This document shows, piece by piece, positions 1-10,949 of a stretch of 64,000 bases of DNA. Made by a program: the position numbers and the translations under genes. The stretch is from NCBI GenBank assembly GCA_964036045.1, contig OZ038380.1, positions 11,761,713 to 11,825,712 on the forward strand, in the 5' to 3' direction. Below the pieces are notes generated by a model. The model was not told the DNA's origin. It ran no database searches and was given only the letters and a program-made list of their open reading frames with translations. The stretch is from Eutreptiella sp. 'Long Island Sound 2002'. Lineage: Eukaryota > Euglenozoa > Euglenophyceae > Eutreptiales > Eutreptiaceae. How positions within the stretch are numbered: the stretch's first letter is position 1; every line of letters begins with the position of its first letter.

Positions 1-1473
1 CAGGATTTTGGGCTTACAGGATTTTGGGATTACAGGATTTTGGGCTTACAGGATTTTGGGCTTGCAGGAGTTCGGGCTTACAGGATTTTGGGCTTACAGG
101 ATTTTGGGCTTACAGGATTTTGGGTTTACAGGATTTTGGGCTTACAGAGTTTTGGGCTTACAGGATTTTGGGCTTGCAGGATTTTGGGCTTACAGGATAT
201 TGGGCTTACAGCATTTTGAGCATTTTGGGCTTACAGGATTTTGGGCTTGCAGGATATTGGGCTTATAGGATTTTGGGCTTACAGGATTTTGGGCTTACAG
301 GATTTTGGGCTGACAGGATTTTGGGCTGACAGGATATTGCGTTTACAGCATTTTGGGCTTACAGGATTTGGGGCTTACACGATTTTGGGCCTCCAGGAGT
401 TTGGGCTTACAGGCTTACTGTCTCAGAGGATTTTGGGCTTACAGGATTTCGGCTTTACAGGGCTTAGGGCTTACAGGATATTGGGCTTACAGGAATTGGG
501 GCTTACAGGATTTTGGGCTTACAGGATTTTGGGCTTACAGCATTTTGGGCTTACAGGATTTTGGGCTCACAGGATTTTGGGCTTACAGGATATTGGGCTT
601 ACAGGATATTGGGCTTATAGGATTTTGGGCTTACAGGATTTTGGGCTTACAGGATATTCGGGTTTCGGGCTTAGAGGCTTACCGCCTCAGAGGATTTTGG
701 GCTTACAGCATATTGGGTTTACAGGATTTAGGGCTTACAGGATTTTGGGCTTACAGGATTTAGGGCTTACAGGATATTGGGCTTACAGGAATTGGGGCTT
801 ACAGGATTTTGGGCTTACAGCATTTTGGGCTTACAGCATTTTGGGTTTACAGGATTTTGGGCTTACAGGATTTTGGGCTTACAGGATATTGGGCTTACAG
901 GATATTGGGCTTATAGGATTTTGGGCTTACAGGATTTTGGGCTTACAGGATATTCGGGTTTCGGGCTTAGAGGCTTACCGCCTCAGAGGATTTTGGGCTT
1001 ACAGCATGTTGGGTTTACAGGATTTAGGGCTTACAGGATTTTGGGCTTACAGGATTTTGGGCTTACAGGATATCGGGCTTACAGGATTTTGGGTTTACAA
1101 GATTTTGGGCTTACAGGATTTAGGGCTTACAGGAGTTTGGGCTTACAGGATATTGGGTTTACAGGATATTGGGCTTACAGGATTTGGGCTTACAGGCTCA
1201 CCGCCTCACAGGATTTTGGGCTTACAGGATTTTGGGCTTACAAGATTTTGGGCCTACAGGATTTTGGGCTTACAGGATTTTGGGCCTACAGGATTTTGGG
1301 CCTACAGGATTTTGGGCTTACAGGATATTGGGCTTACAGGATTTCGGGTTTACAGGATTTTGGGCTTATAGGATTTTGGGCTTACAGGATTTTGGGTTTA
1401 CAGGATTTTGGGCTTACAGGATATTGGGCTTACAGGATTTTGGGCTTACAGGATTTTGGGCTTACAGGATATT
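1..1473. repeat. 16-bp minisatellite array, about 90 copies
   Basis: The unit is CTTACAGGATTTTGGG with point variants such as GATATT for GATTTT. Because 16 is not a multiple of 3, three units make a 48-bp cycle, so all three plus frames stay open and give a 16-residue peptide period (GLQDFGLTGFWAYRIL). These frames are by-products of the repeat, not genes. A variant unit with GAGGCTTACCGCCTCAG recurs near 668 and 964, a 296-bp spacing that shows a higher-order duplication. The unit contains TTTTGGG, which is telomere-like, but the array is not a telomere. Confidence 0.95.
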
Positions 1474-1833
1474 GGGCGTAGCTCCCCAGGGACTTGGCTT
1501 TGTGGAAGCCTCTGCACAGGCCAGGGCAGACTGTTACCGGGAGAGCGGAAGGGGCAGCATGGCAGCCTAGCTCCTCCGCTTGACCTACTCAGCCACCCAC
1601 CAACCCAAACAACGCCCCTGCCTGGATCCTGGGGGCGGGGGGGGGGGGGTGCATTCATAAGATGCATTCATCACAAGACAAAACACAAAGAACACAAGGG
1701 CTTCGCAATTGCCAAAAACAGCCACTAGTCAATCACTTATTGTTGTGAGTTGCAATGGCTATTCCGAAGCCAAACCAACGGCACTATCTGAGAAATCAGA
1801 ATCATCTTAGTCCCGGTGCTACTTGCGCCTGCC
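1474..1833. other. No gene seen; spacer with G run
   Basis: Unique spacer between the minisatellite and the first decayed coding segment. It holds a G run of about 14 bases near 1,636-1,649. No reading frame here looks like protein. Confidence 0.6.
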
Positions 1834-2430
1834 CTATGGCTTACCCTTGTCGGCCTTGGCATGTCTGAATTGAGCCGTATGCTTGTTGCCTTGGATGATC
1901 TGCAATGCTTCTGTGTAACCATAACCCAACCAACCCTTGGAATCCAACGCAATAAGGAGGAGCTTCTCCACCACATTGGTCTGCACGGACGCACGATTTG
2001 CATCTGCAGAAGTAAAAGAGGCTGCCACAGAGACAGCATCCAATGGTCAACTTACAACATTCCCAGCCACTAGGGGTGCAAGAACAGTGCTGCTACGCGG
2101 CACCCATGAAGAACTTGCAACATTCGCATTTTTGTGCGGTGTTGTAAACTTCAAGATCATCGGGTTCCACTGCAGCAGCTACCGCAAGGCTCGGCGATAA
2201 ACTTATGATTGCTCATGCTCCCGTCGAGCATTGGCAGCATTGCTTACCATGGCACCACAAACACATTTATCTTTCAGCATTTGACAATGAGAACCACTCT
2301 GCCAACAAAAGTGAGAATAGCCTTTCCACTCACACCATGTTAGCACCAACCCACAGTCAATCCATACGTGAACCAAACCTGGCTTCAAGCCCCAAAAGTT
2401 TTTTCTTCGGGGGGGGGGGGCTTCCTTGAG
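1834..2430 (-). pseudogene. Unrecognised Cys-rich pseudogene
   Basis: One minus frame reads as protein over almost 200 codons but is cut by TAA (2,203-2,205), TAG (2,179-2,181) and TGA (2,047-2,049) before a final TAG at 1,834. The upstream part has seven cysteines (DCGLVLTWCEW, then HFCWQ, SHCQM, KCVCGAM). The downstream part has helical stretches such as VQTNVVEKLLLIALD and YTEALQIIQGNKHTAQF. Possible GTAAG donors sit at two of the breaks, so short introns are an alternative, but the frame after the breaks continues only without splicing. I infer decay. The family is unknown. Confidence 0.4.
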
Positions 2431-3436
2431 CGGGGGGGGGGGGGGGAGGAGGAGCTGCCGGCGATCGGCGCAGGTCCCGTGCCTGCAGTTAGACGGGTAA
2501 GGGTACCCACTCCCCGTGTCTCCACCGCATGGATGGGGATGCAGTTACCAGGCTGGCGGCACCACGCATGCTCCGGGCGTAGGGCCTGCGTAGCCACTGC
2601 CAGCCTCCAAACCTACGCCACTGGCAAACTGGGATACCTCGGCGACAGACCCGACCCAGGGCTAGATCCCAAGTCAATCAGACGCATAGGGGCTCCCGCC
2701 CACCACGACGTTGCCTATGTGACCAGCGCTAGTAGGCACCCACAAACCACCGCGCTTCCTGGTTCGCAGAGGCCCGTAGACAACTCATACAAATACGGAA
2801 TGCAAGACGGGCAGACAGGGCACTGGAGACGAAATCACACGCTTCATTGCGATGTGTGTCGTAGTCTTATCCATATGTCCGTGTACTTGGAATGGGGCAG
2901 ATACCCCACAAGACGCAAAGCCTGGTAGAACAGGTCCCGAAGGCGGGCATAATCCGCCCTGGGAGGCTGCGCACTTGAGGCGTAGATGGCAATTGTACGC
3001 TCTGGATGGCCGTAGCCTAACACCTAGAAGCACCTCCAATAATATAGCAAAATTTGGAATGAATGCATGCATATTTTTTTGTCTACACAGGGGACGTTTT
3101 TGTCCGGAAGCGCTCTACGCGGCATAATACGTGCTGCGCGTATTGCTTCATTACACGCAGCATGCGCAGAGCGTGGACAACGAAACAACACACGCATAAC
3201 GCAAAAAACGTGCAAAACACGCAGCACGGGGTGCTAGAGGCAGACTTAGAATCAGACTTTCGGCACGCGCAAAACGCGTAGCATGCGGAGCACGTCACTA
3301 TTGCACACACACGCTTTTTTGGAGGGCCGCGCCCTCACAGTTTGGGTATCCAACCTACGCGTTTGTCCCCCACGGTTCGCACTGGTGAACCCGGTGGTCG
3401 CCAGCTATCGCCAGCCATCGCATATGGTGGATGGCG
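2431..3436. other. No assigned gene; long plus frame of doubtful value
   Basis: Two G runs lie at 2,410-2,445. A plus frame stays open from 2,368 to 2,928 and is Arg/Gly/Pro-rich, but it begins in the G runs and has no motif I recognise. The rest, to 3,436, shows only scattered simple sequence. Confidence 0.35.
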
Positions 3437-4351
3437 TCAACCTCGCCGTATCCCATGGTGGGGGGGGGGGGGGTAGCCGACGGGCTGTCCCATAGTAGTG
3501 TAACGGCATCTCTGACTGCATGACGTTGGCTGTTGGGGCCCACCCACCAATACTGCGTGGGGAGACGCAACCGGTGAGTGGCTGGATCTCGGTGACCTGC
3601 AACTGTAGACGGCACATGCACAGAAAAAGACACGATAGTGGGCAAGACCTCTAAGAGGGCAGAGTGCGGCCAACCGGGCGCCTCCGTGGTTTGCAAACTC
3701 GAAGACCAGGTGCACATGAGGGAAGAGGGAGGGGCGGACTAGTAGAAAACGTACCCTGACCGAGGGTCGTGGCACGACGGCTAGTGTGCGAAAGGAATGG
3801 TGGCGATACAGAGCAACCACTTCATTCAAAATGTAAGACACTACATGCAGAGCTGTGCGGGTGATCCTTCGAGCAAGAAGGAGAGCCACATCCCGGGGGG
3901 TGACCTCACCAGTTAACCCTACAGTGGCACATGGGTAAGGTACAGGAACATGAAAAGGGTCAGAGCCCAGTCGGATGCCGAAAAGATCATGTCCATGTAG
4001 GATGCATGTCTCATGCCCAGTAACGGCCGAAACTCTCCATCGCGGGCAAAAAGGCTGGAGAGAGAGCAGAAGCCAGGTGTGGAAGCAAACACGCAAAAGA
4101 GGCGCCATGCGCAACTGCTGAACGTAGTGCCTCATGGAGGGCGGGGCACCGCAGAACGGACACACCACGCCAAGCGCCGCGCCCACGTCGTGCCGGAGGG
4201 CCACCACCATGAGATGGCAGGTGAGGAACCCTTTCATGACAAGGTAGCTGTAGAAAACATAGCGCGAGTTGTCTTGGACCGGGGGCAGAGACACCGCCTC
4301 CCATAGAAACCGGCGGAGGCGGTGTCGGAATAGTGGCTGCGGGTCGTGCAC
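3437..4351 (-). pseudogene. LINE ORF2 C-terminal region with zinc finger
   Basis: This is an open minus frame of about 300 codons. Near its start it has the pattern expected downstream of RNase H in non-LTR retrotransposons: RRFLWEAVSLPP, then LVMKGFLTCHL, then a finger-like VVCPFCGAPPSMRHYVQQ (C-x2-C...H), which resembles the zf-RVT domain. It follows directly after the RNase H segment at 4,377-5,032 on the same strand. The last third runs through a G/C run and is low in information. I infer the degraded 3' end of a LINE; the clade cannot be fixed without its reverse transcriptase, which is absent. Confidence 0.5.
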
Positions 4352-4376
4352 CTGGTAGGGGCGTGGCGCTGACTGG

Positions 4377-5032
4377 TTAACAAAGCAAACTGTGGGGTCT
4401 TGCAGACCCGCTATCCAGCCTGGTGTAGGCTGGTGTCGGAGGGATCATCCTTAGCGTATGCATCAACCCGCTCCAACCCTTCATCCAGGAAATTGCCCCG
4501 GATATGAGAGTACAGATGACGTGGGACCTGCCATTGGCGGGACACGTTCCGGCAGCACTGAAGCAAAGCGGATACAAAGGGGGGACACGTTCCGGCAGCG
4601 TTGAAGCAAAGCGGATACAAAGGGGCAGCTGCCGTCATTCCTACTTTCCAGCGCAGAGATGTTGGACTGCGAATCCGAGAAGGTCCAGGTGGCAGCTCGC
4701 CACGCTGACACACTGGGAACACAAGATTGCAGGACAACCCAGGCCACATAGACCTCCGCCTGGTAAGAATTGTTGCAAAAGATTGGTATATGCACGGGGT
4801 AGAGTTTATAGATACCGGTAACCAGGTTCAGAACTACGAGTGCACTGCCGGAGAGGCAGTGCCCTGGGTACCAAGAGGCGTCGTGACCATATGCTGCAGG
4901 CTCTGTTGGAGGCGGAATGTCGAGTAGTACCGGACAAAGCGCCGACATGACCTCGCTAAGACGCACAGCATAGAAGGTAAAAATTTGATCGAAAATGCTA
5001 CTCATATTGCTTAGGATTTTTGAAAATGCCAC
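4377..5032 (-). pseudogene. LINE RNase H domain fragment
   Basis: Minus frames carry RNase H landmarks in the right order: a strand ending in NSYQAEVYVAWVVLQS (the Glu-containing helix), then WTFSDSQSNISAL (the catalytic Asp in the usual DSQ context), then SHIRGN...RVDAYAK (the His and the C-terminal Asp region). The last piece is in a different frame from the first two, and a 43-bp tandem duplication lies between them, so the gene is broken. No reverse transcriptase is found upstream on this strand. This is the 5' part of the same LINE relic as 3,437-4,351. Confidence 0.6.
4541..4626. repeat. 43-bp tandem duplication inside the LINE relic
   Basis: GACACGTTCCGGCAGC...GCGGATACAAAGG occurs twice head to tail with a period of 43. 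The two copies differ by a few bases. Since 43 is not a multiple of 3, it shifts the RNase H frame. Confidence 0.85.
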
Positions 5033-5420
5033 CCATGTATGCTCACCAAATCCGACTCATGTCGCAGGGTGGATTTCGAAAATTGCAAGCAACATAGCAT
5101 GGAAAATTTCTTCCGAGCTCCCCCAAGCATCTTGGCCGGAAAGTCCCCACGATATCGCTACCGATTTTGGTTGCGTTTTTTGAGCCACTTTCCCGGCCAA
5201 AACTTCCGAGCGTTTTTCCGAGCCGTTTTGACAACTGCCAGGCGTGTTTCCAACATCTTTGCGCACCATAGGAGATGCCATTATACCTAGGCAATGCAAA
5301 GACACATGCAAAAGAAAGGCAAGAATAAAGTTTTTACTTAACTTGAAGTGTGAATGTTGTACTCTCCTTCACTTAGCATACGTACTGGACATGCATCACC
5401 GGACATGGCATCCACATCCA
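5033..5420. other. No gene seen
   Basis: Unique sequence with short open frames on both strands and nothing protein-like that I can support. Confidence 0.5.
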
Positions 5421-5648
5421 CTACATCCTTTTCAATATGTACAATGGGGTTTCTTTGTTGCTGCCTGATGACGGGGACGAATCAGAATCGGTGGCACTTG
5501 GATTAGAGCCACCACATACGTCTTGCGCCTCATTACCAGAGTCGGCGCTAGAGGGGCCTTCACTACTACTGTCACTGCTGCTACTACTACTGCTGCTGCT
5601 CCTGCTGCTGCTACTGCTACTGGTACTACTGCTGCTACCATGTGCCAC
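5421..5648 (-). CDS. Poly-Ser/acidic reading frame, partial, unassigned
   Basis: The minus frame reads about 25 serines from an AGC/AGT tract (plus-strand CTG/CTA repeats, about 5,560-5,640), then an acidic Ser/Asp/Gly stretch, then NKETPLYILKRM and a TAG. The mixed serine codons and the non-repetitive acidic tail favour real coding over a bare microsatellite. No start or splice site was settled. It may be an exon of the decayed gene just upstream on the minus strand (5,897-6,452). Confidence 0.35.
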   Translation of the reverse strand: MAHGSSSSTSSSSSSRSSSSSSSSSDSSSEGPSSADSGNEAQDVCGGSNPSATDSDSSPSSGSNKETPLYILKRM

Positions 5649-5812
5649 CCGTTGGTGCTCACAAAGTTACTATCAACAATGGGGATACGCATCAGCTTAG
5701 CTTTTTGTGCACGCTGCACACGTTGTTCCGTAGTAAGTACACCAGGGCCCTGAAATGAGGCTGTACCATCCTCCCCCTCAGAACGAGGTACAATGCCAAT
5801 GGAGGCAGTATT

Positions 5813-5829
5813 TGGGTTAGGGTTAGGGG
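5813..5829. repeat. Short interstitial TTAGGG repeat
   Basis: GGGTTAGGGTTAGGGG, about two and a half TTAGGG units, is embedded in unique DNA. This is far too short to be a telomere. Confidence 0.7.
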
Positions 5830-5896
5830 CTGGTTGAACAGCACGTGTTCCCTTGCCTGTTTTCAGAGACTTTCGACGTGCAGCACATGATTTAAA

Positions 5897-6452
5897 TTAG
5901 GCACGACTTTTCAAACCCAATGTGGGCCAACCTTGGATAGTTTCCAACTCGGCTAACACCCACCTCCGCATGCCACGGTTTGTGCCACAACTCCCACACA
6001 CGCAAAACACATCCACTTCCTCCTTGGCACCTTCGAAGGTGCACTTTACAGAGCGAGTGTTTGTGTGCATTAATATAGTACAGCCACCTGCTTCTTGCAA
6101 TTCAAAGAGATGGTGTAATAAGCGTGCAAAGATTGTGCGCCACATCACATTGGCGGTCAAGAAGCTGCTCGATAACCTTGGTAGCCGCGCAAAAGCGAAA
6201 GCGTTGTGGGCCGAGATGTGATGTGAACTTGACCGCCGCATGGCCATGACCAGAATGATCCATGTTCAGCCGCCACCAGCGTGGATGATGATGTTGACCA
6301 CCCGGTTTCACTGTGTGAGGCTGGAAAGAGGCCCCGGGGTAGTGGGGCCGAAGGGTGCGGAGCACCCACCCCCGGAAGCGTTCAAAAGCCGTCTCGGCAT
6401 GCTGGTGGTTGACAGGAGGCGTCAACCACAGCTCCAAGTACATGGGGCCCAA
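5897..6452 (-). pseudogene. Unrecognised Cys-containing gene, frameshifted
   Basis: Two minus frames read as one protein joined by a frameshift near 6,120. The first has LELWLTPPVNHQHAETAFER and later KVIEQLLDRQCDVAHNLC. The second continues HLFELQEAGGCTI and ends VDVFCVCGSCGTNRGMRRW...LKSRA before a stop. The C-x-C-x2-C cluster suggests metal binding. A transposon origin is possible, but I cannot name the family. Confidence 0.35.
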
Positions 6453-6518
6453 TTGTAGGTACTCGGACGTGGGCCGGGCAGGGGCTAGCTAGCGCTCCAG
6501 GCGGGACGCGGCTCAGGC

Positions 6519-6869
6519 GTGACTCCTCAGGCACTGATTGTCGTAGCCAGCCGCCGACCGTACGCATTTCTTTTCAGCAGGCATGCTGCGTGGTCGAAGG
6601 GGCAAAGGAACAACAATGCCGCGGCTACACGCCGGCAGCAGGTATCTACGACAGTGGGCACACAGGAGAGGTCCATTCTGAAACAGAGGGGCCTTCCTCT
6701 CCACGAGAGAACGCATCGCGTGAAGCAAGCAAGGCCAGATTCTGAGAGGGAGTGGATCACGCGGAGGGCACAGACACTAGACAGTGAGGGGGAACATGAT
6801 CACAGGGAGACCGTGGAGCATCGTGGTTCACGCAGCGGGCGTGTGCAACAGGCCATTTGGATTCACTAG
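6519..6869 (+). CDS. Charged 100-codon reading frame, uncertain
   Basis: This plus frame is rich in Arg, Glu and Gln (for example RVKQARPDSEREWITRRAQ) and ends IWIH-stop. It has no supported start, no recognised domain and no splice evidence. It is listed only because its composition is unlike the low-complexity frames around it. Confidence 0.2.
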   Translation: MTPQALIVVASRRPYAFLFSRHAAWSKGQRNNNAAATRRQQVSTTVGTQERSILKQRGLPLHERTHRVKQARPDSEREWITRRAQTLDSEGEHDHRETVEHRGSRSGRVQQAIWIH

Positions 6870-7392
6870 CAGTAACAGACAAGGAAGGGGTGCGGCGGAG
6901 CAAAGAGCAAAAGGACCATGTGGAGGCGGAAACCTAATGAGAGGCAATATCTCACCAAGCTGCATGTAAGTTAAACATAGTCGCAGTGTGAGAAAAGGAG
7001 GGCCATGAAAAGCTGAAGAGAGGTAGGACGGGACAAGCCCGTCTTGCGTGTGGGGTAGCCGCCGTGTGACATTATCCGAAGTACCGAGCTGTTGTAGCAA
7101 AGCAAACAGGCAAAGGGCAAAACGGTCAAAGCATCGGGGCATTCCCGACATTGTTACTTGCACAAGGTACTTGTTGTGTAGACGGGAGGGAGGGGGAACA
7201 GCGGCGTTGCCGCTTGGGGGGGGGGGGGGGGCAAGTGGACACAGGCCATCCACCACTGAAGTCCCAACATGTGGAGAAAGCCCCCGTGCCCGCGACCCGA
7301 TCGCCCTAGCGCCCGACATCACGGTGTGGCGGGTAGCGTGCTGAGAAACAGCATGGGGTTTGAGGGCAATACGTAGCTGCCCCCCTATTCCG

Positions 7393-7523
7393 GCCCCGGG
7401 CGCGAGGAGTTGGGCCCCGGGCGCGAGGAGCTGGCCCCAGGCCCAAGGAGTTGGACCCAGGGCGCGAGGAGTTGGGCCCTGGGCGCGAGGAGTTGGGCCC
7501 CGGGCGCGAGGAGATGGGCCCGT
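7393..7523. repeat. 21-bp minisatellite, about 6 copies
   Basis: Head-to-tail copies of GGGCCCCGGGCGCGAGGAGTT with variants. The 21-bp unit keeps one frame, so both strands show a 7-residue peptide period (GPTPRAR on minus). The long minus frame over 6,828-7,745 is built on this array and on G runs at 7,217, 7,589 and 7,602, and I do not treat it as a gene. Confidence 0.85.
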
Positions 7524-8477
7524 TCGCGCTGGGGATACCCAACCATGCCTCCACACCACGTCAAGGTGTCCGGCCCTAGGGGTGGAAGGGGGGGGGGGTA
7601 GGGGGGGGGGTCCATGGGTGGGGGGAAAGGGGTCTAGCGGGGGGGCTCCCCCTTGTAGGAACATGCCTAGTAGACAAAAAACAAGAAAATTATTGGACAA
7701 TAAAGCATTCACACATGAAAATGTCATCTTGTCGGTGGTAAACAAAGCAAACTAATCATTGCAGGTCAATTCAGGGTTCCCTCACCTAACCAATACACAA
7801 CAAATACGAAAAAGCGGGACATATAACATCTCATGCCAGGTTACAGTGATCTCCATGGTCAATCAGAATCAGACTCCCCTGAACTTGAGCCTCCATCTAG
7901 AGTGGAAATGGGGCAGGAACCCAATGGCAACGCACTTCGCCGTCTCGTGTTCCAATTTCCTCTGCCACAGTGACACCCTTACACAGTGCACTCAAAAACA
8001 GTGTGGTTTCCAGCTGCACTACAGCACAAGGGGGAGGGGGGGGTCCAGGGGAAGGGGGAGGGTCCAGGGAGCCCCCCCCCCCCTGTCGGAATGAAAAATA
8101 AAGCAAGTCCCTGGGCAGAGGAGCACAGATTTTGGCCAAAACTACCTGCCTGCCTAACCAACCCACCCACTGACTAACCCACCCCCTATCCCCCACTGTA
8201 TAGGTGATTGATGGCCTGCCTCTGAACCTCGCGAAACTGGCGCCACTCGGCAGGGCCTCTGAAGCGACAGGGCCTCTCTGAAGCCAAACTATCGGATGGG
8301 CCCCCTCGCCACCTCCCTCCACGCACCCGTCCCACTGTTGACCTTGACCGACAACAGCAGGCCACACAAAAGCCATGGCACCGGTTGTATTGCACGGTAC
8401 CCTGCAGTCCTCTGTGGAAAACCCTTCTCCCCTCCCCTCCCCCATCCAACCCTTGAACCCGGCAAGGGCAGGCCGAG
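7524..8477. other. No gene seen; G/C homopolymer-rich spacer
   Basis: Several G or C runs longer than 8 bases (7,588-7,640, 8,034-8,085) and unique sequence between them. The Pro/Gly-rich frames are homopolymer artefacts. Confidence 0.5.
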
Positions 8478-8882
8478 GGCAGGGGTAGGCGGGCTTTCAA
8501 TTTTTTTGGGGGGGGGTCGATAGAGCCCCCTGGCTAGACCCCCCCCCAAAAGGGGCTCAATTGACGGGGCCCCCATAATCCTACCAACACTGACCCCCGG
8601 GCCTCGGAGGTGACCCAGACCCAAAAATCAGCAAAAAATGAAACTGGGATTTTTGGAATCAGTGTGTCGGGGGGGTTCAGAAAAAAAACATCATTTGCAA
8701 TACTTTTGGTAAAAAAAATTGACGATTCTTAATGCTCGAAAAAATTTCAGCACCTTCAGCGCCAGGGTTCATAATAATGATTCATGGTCCTGTCAATTGA
8801 GCCCTCTTCCCAGACCCCCCCCCCCAGTTTTGGGGGGCTCTATTGACACGCCCCCGCCCCCAGTTGAAAGCCCTACTGCCCC
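8478..8882. mobile_element. Inverted-repeat element, about 400 bp
   Basis: The two ends are inverted copies of each other over roughly 90-100 bases. The left arm reads GGGCTTTCAA, a G run, then GATAGAGCCCCCT. The right arm in reverse complement reads GGGCTTTCAACTGGGGGC then CAATAGAGCCCCCC. Both arms also share GGGCTCAATTGAC. No coding capacity lies between them. The structure fits a foldback or MITE-type element; a target duplication was not identified. Confidence 0.55.
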
Positions 8883-9028
8883 AGTGTAGGAGACAAAGGT
8901 GCGGGGGTACATTGTTGTGGGTGAGGGCAGGGCATACTGATTGCATTTGTAGTTGAGTGGCTTGCTTCAGGCCTGTGACAATGGGAGTTCTGCCTGATCC
9001 CTCAAATCCCCTACAGCTGCTCCTCGAT

Positions 9029-9175
9029 CTTTGTCCCATGCCGTCCCACGCCCCATGTCCCACGTCCCACATCCCACATTCCACATCCCCTGTCCCACAT
9101 CCCACGTCCCTCATCCCAGATCCCACGTCCCACGTCCCATGCCCCACATCCCACATCCCACATCCCATGTGGGAC
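9029..9175. repeat. 7-bp minisatellite (TCCCACA), about 20 copies
   Basis: Degenerate heptamers such as TCCCACA, TCCCACG and TCCCATG run head to tail and end at a CCCATGTGGG palindrome. Cys/His-Pro-rich frames on both strands come from this array. Confidence 0.85.
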
Positions 9176-10379
9176 ACACCCATGGTGCTGGCCCATACCC
9201 ACACCCACACCTGCACTGAGCTCCCAGCCCTGACGCCGGCCTCAACGTATGCACTCGTGTTGGGCGGCTGCAATGTGCACTGGTGATGGGGTAAGTGATT
9301 TGCACCGTCGTTGTGTGTGTGGCTGTGAAGCAACGGATACTTAGCTACTGATATAGCCCCCATGTCACAGGCTATACGGTCACAGCTCTTCATTCATGTT
9401 CGGTCCAAACCAGTGCTGAATGTTGCCTTGAGTACGCCTCAAGGGGCTATTGAATGTTGCATAGGCTGGCTTGGGTAACCTCTGCCCCCTTCGCAAGAAC
9501 CCAGTCAGCAACCTGTTGCTTTCACATCCAGGCGCTGTCATTTACTAACTGGTGCAGCATGGACATCAGGATCCATGACGTTGTTGTATGTGTGCGTCGG
9601 GGGGGGGGGGTGGCACAAGGCCTCGGTATCAGATTGCTTGCCTTTGGCAGCGCCTATTGGCCTCTCGCCACTGCTCATTCGGACCCTCTGTGGGTCCGAA
9701 CGTGTTTGGTTGTGTCAACAGAGCCTCTGGATGACTTGTCCTGTTTGACTACTCCAGCGTCGGCTGTCCCGGAGACGGGCTGTTGCCCGTGCCGAGGGTC
9801 GGGGGGGGGGGGGGTTATGCAGCTTGAAAGGGTCCTGAAATGGTGGGGGGGGGGGGCACAATTATAATGCTAATTGCATCATTGCGCGTGCAGACCATAG
9901 TCAGATCTTAAAGCTGCGTGTTGTAGGGACCAAGTCAGGACTACTTCCCAGTCTGCCAGGAAATGCAGTCAACATGAAAAAAAGGTACTACAGCAAGCCG
10001 CGACGTCACACCATTACTGCTGCCATCTTGCAATCACTACCCTCTACTGTCAGCATGTGCTCCTGCTCGCCTGAAGGGTGACGGACGGGGGAAAGGGGGG
10101 ATGGCCCGTGGCATACCTGATGACCGAGAGAACAGGCCAAACCGCTTGGAGGGTGGACCTGTCGTCATGGGTCGTGAGGCAATCCTGCAGTGGAACAGCG
10201 GGTGGGGGGCTGACGTTGAGGGGATTGTGACCAGACTATGGCTCAACATGACACCCCAACCCAGGGCGTCAGTTTGAGTGGACAAGGGGAGGGGGTTTGA
10301 AGGGGGGGAGGCAAAGGGGCAGAGGGGGTTGCCGCCTCCACTGCCGGAGAAAAACACGGTTCCTGTGTGCACCAGGGTT
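9176..10379. other. No gene seen
   Basis: Unique DNA with G runs at about 9,600, 9,799 and 9,845. No supported coding frame or splice-bounded exon. Confidence 0.5.
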
Positions 10380-10680
10380 TGGACTTTTGACCTTCACCCG
10401 TTCATTTGCTGTGTTACCCCTGAGGTTTCCCGGCCTCTAGAATCCAGGCGAGCCTCTCTCAGCTCACCCGCTCCTGTGCGGCAAGCAACCGCTTAACTAC
10501 GCCACGCTCTCTTCCTTGGCCGCCAGTCTCTAGGCCGAGCCTCTCACCGCTCGCCTGCTCCAGTGTGTACCTGAGTTGAAACTGTCGACCTCCAACCGCC
10601 ACTCTCCATCTGCCATGTTCTCTCCCTTGGCCACTGGACTCTAGGCCGAGCCCAGGGGGCCGGTAGAAAAAATTTTCCTG
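10380..10680 (-). repeat. tRNA-derived SINE-like repeat, family A
   Basis: On the minus strand two tandem segments each resemble a tRNA-type internal promoter, for example GTGGCGTAGTTAAGCGGTTG (A-box-like) and AGTTTCAACTC (B-box-like). The phrase CTCCAGTGTGTACC plus the following CGACCTCCAACC and CCACTCTCC recur at 11,480-11,740. I infer a Pol III-derived short interspersed repeat. Confidence 0.45.
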
Positions 10681-10949
10681 GTACCACCGTGGCTTTTTTT
10701 TTCGGGGGTAGCCCCGGAGGGGAAGGGGGATACGAAAAAAATTGTGCGAAAATTTTTTTCCGGGCCCAAAAGACTGACATTTCTTGAAATCTATCCCACT
10801 CCTTTAAATTTGGAAAGCGCAAATAGGATAGTTTTCAAGGTATCCATTGATATTTTAGCCGATATGGGTGGTATTTGTGTTCAAGGGCACCTTGCCAGTG
10901 GCGCCCCACCCAGGCTGAACCATGACTTTTTTCGAGATGCCGCTCTCCG

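Noticed and set aside
241-1371. 376-codon plus ORF and its sister frames
   Set aside because: They are the 16-bp minisatellite read in three frames; the peptide period equals the DNA period times three.
1-1473. CRISPR-like array
   Set aside because: Units are contiguous with no unique spacers, and the window is eukaryotic.
6828-7745. 305-codon minus ORF
   Set aside because: Built on the 21-bp minisatellite and G runs; Pro/Gly/Ala-rich with no motif.
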